Assembly (NCBI GenBank): GCA_051453625.1
Contig: JBOZIK010000001.1
Span: 219,853,485 to 219,917,484, forward strand
Source: Welwitschia mirabilis
Lineage: Eukaryota > Gnetophyta > Gnetopsida > Welwitschiales
DNA length: 64,000 nt
Direction of reading: 5' to 3'
Position numbers and translations under genes: made by a program. Shown piece by piece: positions 56,830-64,000 of the stretch. The notes below the pieces were generated by a model. That model saw nothing but the letters and a program-made list of their open reading frames with translations. It ran no database searches and was not told the origin of the DNA. The stretch's first letter is position 1, and the number at the start of each line of letters is the position of its first letter.

Positions 56830-57490
56830 ACTCAAAAGTTATTTTAAACTATTAATGAACTAAAACAAATTCATTTTTTATTAATTAATATTAAGTACCA
56901 AAATTTAAGTTATGATGAATGTTATGAATGAAATCAACATCATAACAATTCTTATGACTTTGAAAAAGCATAAGAAAATAGTAACTGTAAACATTTCATT
57001 TAGTATTAAGGCAAAAACTATAGAAGACAAAGTAGTAATAATAGGAGAAGAAAGTTGTTATAGTATTTCATAACTTATGTTTCATAATTCAAAGATGGCC
57101 TTATTCAAGAGTAATACCTTATGGCCCTAGTTTATGAAGCTAAAAAACTAGCCCACTAATATTAAGATGAAGATAACTAGGATAGAGATGGACTTGTCCA
57201 TTAACAGAGTACTAAACTCTATGGAACATCAAAGGATAAGAAAAAATTTCATATGGTAACTAAAGGACTATGATCTTATATTATGGAATGATAAACTAAT
57301 CAAATAGATATTGATAAAACATATGAATAATACATGTTAGAGATATTTTAAAAACATTTACTAAAATACCTCATGATGAATCTATAAAACTAGAAAGTCA
57401 TAATATAGCTGATGTTATGTTATTCTTATTTAATAAAGTTCATCAACCACTAAAATATCAGTTTAAAGATCCAAGTAGAAGATAAAAATC
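56830..57490 (+). pseudogene. Possible copia gag remnant
   Basis: Follows the primer site at the expected distance. The frames are heavily broken and only weak gag-like text is visible (for example near 57225-57290). Called by position more than by similarity. Confidence 0.35.
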
Positions 57491-59300
57491 ATGTCTTCCT
57501 CCACAATGATATACAAAGGGTTACTTTTTTTCTTCTTATTTCCTATAGTACTCTTTGATAAAACAATGATGATGTCATCTTATTTTTTTATTTTCTTTAA
57601 TAATTAATATGAAAATGTACTAAATATAAATTTTTTAAAAATTAATATTAGATGCTTGATTAGTTTTAATAATAAATAGACTTTTAAAATCTAATGATGG
57701 AAAAATTAATTAAATCTTCAAATAATTTTAAATTCCTGAAGTGGGATATATGAAATGAATTATATTAATAAGGGTCAAATGTATACATAGTTTTACTTTT
57801 GTCTACTATAAAGCTTAGCTCTATGAATTTGGAATGTCATGATTCTTGCATCTTCCTATGTTCTCCAAAATAAGAACTAATACCAGTACTTTTAGGATTA
57901 AATCCCTTATGTATTATTTTCTACTTTTCTTTCTATTATTTTCCTTTCTTTGTTTCATGTGAAACTCTATCATTAAAAATATTAGAGCTTTTACACATGA
58001 TGAAAACCTAGATAATAGAAAACTAGATTATTTAAAATTGATTAATATTTATAATATCATAGAATAATTATGAGCAAAATTGTTTTCTTATTTTAGTTTC
58101 ACTAAGATATTTTACCTTCCACAAAAACATCAAAAAGGCTAAATAAATATATCTAAATCATGTTTACCAAAAATATTAATACTAGAACTAGAAGACTCCA
58201 TTTATATACTATTTTTTCTAAGCACTATGTAGAGAGAATCTTATTTTGAAAAGTATAGAACAATGTCAAAGCTATTTCATCTTATTCTTAGAAATTACAA
58301 TGAGGTTCTCACTAAAGTAAATTTTAATGAAACAAAGATGAAGCTATTCTTTGAGAAAAGTAATGAAAAACACATGTTGCTAAAGTCTTTAATAAATAGA
58401 TATATATATAATTATCCAAATAAAGTATTTTTATTTTTGACATTTTCCCATTTTATAAATGATCAATGAAACCATTTCTAATATGAATAATGCCTCATGC
58501 AAAGCCCACTCTATATTTGCAAAACTTTACCTCCTTTACCACGTACTTATAAAAAAGAAGACTATTTTTCTTAATTTATTTGGACACATAAATCATAGTA
58601 TACATCTCTAAATCCTAAAATATTAGACTGATCATAGTTAGAAGGCATCACTTTATGATAGTATTATGTTGAAGTACGTAACAATTTTACTAGAAAAAAC
58701 TTCACTGAGAAAAGATACAAAGCATATAAGTTATAAATCAAACTTTCAATTTTTATTGTATGGAAGAATATAGTTTTAAGTGCTAAACTACCAAAGAAAA
58801 TTATAATTAATATATTTTCTTCATTGAAGAGGCTATTCAAATATTTGTTCGAAGAGCACTAGAGTGATATATCATATCAATTAAGATGGCCAACATGAAG
58901 ATGAAGAAGGATGTAAAGAAGCATGCCTTTGGTTCTTATTCTAGGTACATTATTTTGTCTACTGATCTGTTGGTCTGAATTGCTTGGGACCTCTATCTCC
59001 TTCCTAGTTTAAGCTTATCTCAATCAAGATAGCTCTCTAGAGTAATCATCATAATAGTGGAAGTAAAGTAAAAGAATCTTATAGAAGATGAATCCAAACC
59101 TTTAACAAAATAATAAAGTATTCAAGCCAATTTTTAATTACAGTTGAAAATAACCATATTGTTATGCATAAAAAAGTAGAGTTTATGAAATGAATTAAAT
59201 ATAGTATGCATATTTTATTACGTTAGGAAATGTAAGGATAGTATACTTATGATTACTTATTTAATATTATTATTGCACATTGTTGCAATGCCAAATTGTA
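57491..59300. other. No recognisable feature
   Basis: AT-rich, with short open stretches (58263-58469) lacking any motif. Possibly the decayed body of the copia copy that begins at 56460. Confidence 0.45.
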
Positions 59301-60499
59301 TATATTTGATGGGGTATTTTAAGTACTTTTATAGGGAATTTATACTAGTTTAGATGGAATTTTGATGGTTATAAAGAGTTAATGGGATGACTATGAAAAC
59401 ATAAAATTCTTGGTGTATTTGAAGGCATTTCAAAAATATTATAATACTTAGAATTTTGAGGAAAAGACTAGGGATGCAGAGGCTGATTTCTCTTAGCTAG
59501 AAAGATAAGGAAGCCTACCGTCACTTCTGTCATCTCCATGATAGTTAGGATAATAGTGATGTTGATATGGACTCAAGATATAGGGTTGACAGTGAGGCTA
59601 GAAGCTAATGAGTCATATCTTATTATAGGAAATCATCCCCAATGTTGTTCGAATAATAGTCAGGACAACAACTATTTCATATAAATGAACTAGATTATCT
59701 TTGTAATGTGATCATGCACCCCATGTGGGTTACTAGGGTTTCATCTCCAACTTCTAGGGTTTTGTTTCTAGAACCTTCAATGTGAAATTATAACTACTCC
59801 CTTGCCTTCATTTCCAAATTCATCTTTTATACTAGAAAGCCTTGTAATAGAACATTAAAGGACAAGAGATTCATCCATATTTACAAAGAAAAGTCTTCCT
59901 TAGTGTTGAGCTATGTATCCTTCATTAACATGCTACTACTTTATAAGTGGATGTTTGATTCATTCGTGATTAATACAAAGATTCTTTTATTTTTATTATG
60001 TACATCTCCTTTAGGGTTTAAGTTGGTTTAGATTCATAGTTAATCTAGATTATAAGAATAAAATTTGTTAAGGTTGATACTATTAGTTTAGATCTTGCAT
60101 TCATTTCATATTGTATTTTCATAATTACATATTTTGTTTGATGTATCTTATAGCTTATGTTGATTAAGGTTAAGAAACAATTTCCCTATTGATCTAAGTT
60201 ATAAGGACCAATCTTGATAATAGAAAGATTGATATCAAATAGATTTATTATTCATTGCATTCATATTTCATCATCATTTATCTTGCACTGTATTTTTGCA
60301 TTAATTTTTTCTTTCATTTACCTAAAGAAAAAAGACCAAAGATACTTTATTAAAATCAATTCTCTAACTTTTAGCCTAATGCCTTTAATGGATTATAACA
60401 TTAGGGTTAATCTTATCTATACTAGTCTATGTTTTTCTGTAAGTATTTGTGATTGACAAGATCTACTTAAGGATTCAATAAATTTACATCACAATAATC

Positions 60500-60517
60500 T
60501 GACACTATTGCTAGGGA
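60500..60517 (+). promoter_or_regulatory. Athila/Tat-type primer-binding site, all CpG lost
   Basis: TGACACTATTGCTAGGGA compared with the common TGGCGCCGTTGCCGGGGA: 12 of 18 bases identical, and all six differences are C-to-T or G-to-A, removing all three CpG. Confidence 0.6.
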
Positions 60518-60623
60518 AGGCGAAAAGGAGATAAACAATTATCACTATCTAAATAAGTACCTTGGATTTTAGTTTAAGTTATTTGTATTTTCTATATTAT
60601 TAATAAGCCCTATCATCCTGTGT

Positions 60624-60860
60624 GCCATCTAGACGATGATATGGACAATAGCTTATAATTACTATTTTTTAATTATTTTTGCAAAAGGGTTTTTCAATTT
60701 TTGTAGCATAATAAAATGGAAATCATACTCTTTGTCATCTAGATGACTAAGTGGATGACTATTAGTAGGTTTACTTTTGTTCCTAATTTTTTGTAGTTAT
60801 TTTTTGCTATTTGTGTAAAATAACTATTGGTTATCTTTGCTATCAACCAGACAACTGAGA
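60624..60860 (+). repeat. Degenerate 109-bp repeats with a CTAG-centred palindrome
   Basis: GCCATCTAGACGATG (60624), GTCATCTAGATGAC (60734-60747, a perfect 14-base palindrome) and ATCAACCAGACAAC (60842) are spaced 110 and 108 bases. Each follows a similar AT.AT...T run. The units in between are only loosely alike. Confidence 0.5.
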
Positions 60861-61559
60861 AAAAAACAAAATTATGCATCTTCTAAGTGTTAAGGACTTA
60901 AAAAATTAAAATAAAAGAAGAAACATCAAAGAGAGAAAATCTTGATCTTTACCTTATATTTTTTATCATCTTTATTAATATTCCTATTTTGTCCCTCTAA
61001 AAGGGTAAAAGAACACTTCCAGAACTTCTTGTAAAAAGAAGGAGGATAATACCAAATGATGTTAAGAATAGGAATTAGGCTCTTTCCTCCTTTCAACATT
61101 CTTATTTTTTCCCCTCTTAATTTCAAGCTTCATGTAGAAATGACAATGAAGATTTTGAACATTTTAGGAATTTTACCTCATTTAGAGAAAAATCCTATAA
61201 TTAATTTAATTAATCCCAATCATCTCCCATAAATTACTATGAATAATATTCACATCCTCTGAACTACTATGAGGAAGAAAATAACTCAACAAAATAAATC
61301 TTAGGAGATATGAAGAAGATGGCAGAAAATTTAAAAAATAAAAATAATAACATAGGTTCTTTTACAACATTATAAAATCAAGGTTCTTTTACAACATAAC
61401 ATCTTCAAACCTATCCTACTACATCCTACCTTGAGGAAAATAAGAGAAACTTAGGAATTAGTGATAAATATTCTTGCTTTCAAAGAGAATATGAGATTTT
61501 GGATCACACTTCAACATCCTTAGGACATGATCTAAAAGAAAATAACAATGACTCAACTT

Positions 61560-62290
61560 AATCTTTTAATAATAAGGGCAAGGATGATTATTCATTAGAT
61601 GATGATATTTAGGTATTAGATTATATCCCTAACATTCTTTTACTACTAGAAAATCAAGATGAAATAGAGGAATCAATTCATGAATAATCTAAAAATTTTT
61701 CAAACTATAATGAAGATAAGTACATTTCTTTTTCTGGTCTCTTTAATAAATTTTACAAGTTGGAAAATGAAAGTAATACTCAATTAGAGAAGGAAAATTT
61801 AGTCAAAAATAAAAATGAGAAAAATGAAGAAATAATTCAATAAAGTAATGATGAAGATAACAATGAAGAAAATGAACATAATGAAGGATCTATAGAGATT
61901 TAGTTAAACTTAATAGAGGATAGACTTGTTCGTTCTACTCATTCTTCTTCATATATTCCACTTATGCATTCATATACAACTCCAAATCACATCCTTTCTT
62001 CTACTTCTCCTTCCACATTATCTTGTGATCCTGATAATGATAAAATTTATCCATACCTTTCATTTGAATGTTTATGTAATTCTTAGAGCTACATGCCTTT
62101 CCTTGCCTTTAATAAAACCCATGATTTTGATGAGTCTATTTCTAATATCTCTTAATCTCTTCCTTTTAAAACTCCATGTGATACTTAAAGTAATATCTTT
62201 TCCTTTTCTACCAAGTCTACTTTACCTTGTACCTTTAATAATTACTCTTTTCAAAAGTATTACTTAAAATATCTTTGAATCTTAAATTGG
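61560..62290 (+). pseudogene. Long decayed ORF of the Athila/Tat-like element, product unknown
   Basis: One plus-strand frame runs for about 240 codons with only a handful of stops, several preceded by Q-like context. The translation is acidic and Asn/Ser-rich (KENLVKNKNEKNEEII, EDNNEENEHNEGS), then Pro/Ser-rich (SSSYIPLMHSYTTPNHIL). I recognise no domain. Position after an Athila/Tat primer site suggests a leader ORF or gag-adjacent ORF; a decayed host exon is less likely. Other open frames here (61926-62267) are shadows. Confidence 0.35.
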
Positions 62291-63110
62291 GATAAATATT
62301 ATCTTCTTGATAATAATCCATTCTTAGAGATGAATATTAAGGAGCTTTTCAATGTTACTAGACATTCTAAAAAGCCCTCAACAAATTCTTAGATCCATTC
62401 TTTGAGTAGTGCCTTGAATGAATTATGTAATGATACTCATAATTTATGATAATTCAATAAGAGATTATTGGTTAATAAAATTTATCACTTCTTCATCTCT
62501 TATTTAGATTTTGATGTTTATGTTATCAAGGTTTTATCCTTTTACTCCCTTTTCCTCTAATTGATTTTACTCCATAATGATTTTATACCTTTTATGTTTT
62601 TTCAATTGGTTTCTATTTGATTTGGTCCTTACTTTTTAGAGAAAAATACAATACCCAAGTGCATCTTTTACATATTTAGTTAACCTTTAAATGGTTAATT
62701 ACTTATCTTTTAAAAAAATTACGTCATAATGCCTCCATTAAACTCTTCAATTCGGATACTTAGAAAATTTAGAAGTCAACATAAAAAGGTTAAGAATATA
62801 TGAATCACCTATCCATTCAACCTTAAACATGATAGTAGCAATTGTCTTAGAAATCCTCCTACCATTATCTAAATTCTTCCTTAGCTAATTCATTTGATAT
62901 GTGATGCTATTACTCAAACATATTTAGCTTGACTTATGTATTATTTTATAAAGTTATCATGACTAGTAAATCTTTTACTTGGGAATTTCAAAATGATAAA
63001 ATTGGATTCATCTAATCATAAAACAATCGTATGTCAATGAAATTCATTTTAAAGGAAGATGCCTTGGTTCTTTTGTGTTCTCTCAGTAGTGTAAGTCCTT
63101 ACTTATTTTA
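62291..63110. other. No recognisable feature
   Basis: AT-rich, no motif or repeat that I can support. Confidence 0.45.
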
Positions 63111-63171
63111 ATGTGTTATTCATTGTTTTTCATCTCATTACTTTACCCTATTCATTAAGAGTACTTGAATT

Positions 63172-63190
63172 TAAAAAAAAGAAGAAAAAA

Positions 63191-63230
<40 letters not shown>

Positions 63231-63296
63231 AAAAGGGAAAAAAAGGAGGAAAAATAAATAAACAAAGAAACAAAGAAAAAAGAAAAATAAATAAAT
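63172..63296. repeat. GAAA microsatellite in a purine-rich run
   Basis: About ten GAAA units at 63193-63231, flanked by A/G-rich sequence on both sides. Lysine-rich or phenylalanine-rich translations here are artefacts. Confidence 0.95.
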
Positions 63297-63297
63297 G

Positions 63298-63412
63298 ATG
63301 ACCATGATCTTTCATATCTGATCTAAAAACATCATCACCATAATATCCAAGAAATAAATAATGACCATGATCTTTCATATCCGATCTAAAAACATAGTAA
63401 CCATGATATCCT
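63298..63412. repeat. 63-bp tandem duplication next to the microsatellite
   Basis: ATGACCATGATCTTTCATAT starts at 63298 and 63361. The units differ at a few positions (TCTGATC/TCCGATC, ATCATCACC/ATAGTAACC). Confidence 0.9.
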
Positions 63413-64000
63413 ACCATGACACATTAAGGTAAATTTTTCTAAGAGGAGTTTGGAATTATGATATGGTAGATGTAGAAAATCCACTAAGGGCTAAATTGGC
63501 CATATGTGGTTTGTAGCTGAGTTTCAAACTTCACAATGGAAAGATCACAAAAGGGTTGCACTCATTGTATGACTTAATCCAACATCCATAGGCACAAGCT
63601 GACAATAGCCTTACACCACCTATTTCTATGTTCCTAAAGGCACTCCTCCCTTTCAGAAGGATTCATAACATGTTAATCCTTAGTAAGGTTCTTCACTTTA
63701 CATCAAATTAAACTACATGCTTCACTACTTATGAAGGCTTTTTTCAATTCCTTTGAGTTTTCTTCTTGCAAATGTACTCCTAAAATGGGATACTTAATGC
63801 ATTAGCTATAACACTGAGGCTATATACTACTCATCATTTAAGGAAATAGAGAATTAATTTGGTCTTATATACAATAAGAAGAAGAATAATAAAGACCATC
63901 ATGATCCCCTTCTACATTTATTCCAAGGATTCACAGAGTGGGTGTATACAAGGGAATGTTACCTCGATGCTATATCATCGTTGTGGTAGGCATGTGACTA
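63413..64000. other. No recognisable gene
   Basis: The sequence to the window edge is a little richer in GC than its surroundings but shows no domain, LTR edge or repeat that I can name. Confidence 0.4.

Larger units (their letters stand above)
59300..62290 (+). mobile_element. Athila/Tat-like gypsy element, 5' part, degenerate
   Basis: The key evidence is the primer-site region at 60500-60517 (own entry), typical of Athila/Tat elements. A presumed LTR lies upstream (TATA-like CATATAAATGA near 59678-59688) but its left edge is not fixed. A repeat-bearing leader and an ORF remnant follow. No pol domain was recognised to the right before 64000. Confidence 0.5.

Noticed and set aside
61926-62267. 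113-residue hydrophobic frame, membrane-protein-like
   Set aside because: It is a shadow of the better-supported frame at 61560-62290; hydrophobicity comes from T-rich codons.
63113-63417. Lys-rich and Phe-rich frames at the microsatellite
   Set aside because: They only translate the GAAA repeat and the adjacent 63-bp duplication.
1-64000. tRNA, rRNA or other structured RNA genes
   Set aside because: I saw no cloverleaf with A and B boxes or rRNA-like sequence; the only tRNA-related matches are retrotransposon primer sites.

Overview
This is a very AT-rich nuclear window from a seed plant. It holds one recognisable host gene segment and is otherwise old, decayed retrotransposons. The host segment is the 3' coding exon of a plant VPS9A-type Rab5 guanine-nucleotide exchange factor (11497-12693, +). 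No upstream exon of it can be found in the first 11.5 kb, so that stretch is best read as part of a very long intron containing a copia element, LINE fragments and a 0.7-0.8 kb tandem duplication. Long TE-filled introns, old degenerate elements and strong C-to-T/G-to-A decay fit a gymnosperm. The low GC would suit a GC-poor lineage such as Gnetales, but the species is not established.

Layout. 1-1800: copia element on the minus strand, running off the left edge. 2030-3560 and 7230-8990: LINE fragments (+). 4096-4345: TGACTC-rich repeats. 5578-7100: tandem duplication. 11497-12693: VPS9A exon. 14450-16300: a further LINE (+). 17330-18480: 3' end of a copia element (+). 19331-28249: two long LTRs of one SIRE-like family (LTR-A), with a decayed Ty3/gypsy gag-pol (element D) and an env-like acidic ORF between them. 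29215-48273: a three-level nest. A Reina/CRM-like gypsy (E, -) was split by a SIRE-like copia (B, +, 30339-44828, flanked by CATGT), which was itself split by a gag-only gypsy-type element (C, -, 35162-40114, flanked by CAGAC/CAGAG). 48865-55030: a nearly full-length but dead copia (F, +). 56460-57490: a copia 5' LTR with primer-binding site. About 59300-62290: an Athila/Tat-like leader and ORF remnant. 63172-63412: a GAAA microsatellite and a 63-bp duplication.

None of the transposons looks able to code for its own movement. Stops sit where the families have Gln or Trp (CAG to TAG, TGG to TGA) and catalytic motifs are broken (FING and FMSN in the reverse transcriptases). CpG-containing LTR words are degraded in a pattern expected of methylated-cytosine deamination.

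The observations most worth following are the nest with exact target-site evidence, LTRs of element C that carry an internal copy of their own primer-site/LTR junction, a gag-only internal domain, LTR-A arrays of GTCGAC palindromes decaying at CpG, duplicated polypurine tracts in A and B, and two 100-N gaps whose flanks are the same sequence and so look like assembly artefacts. All coordinates for degenerate elements are approximate unless a terminal motif is named.
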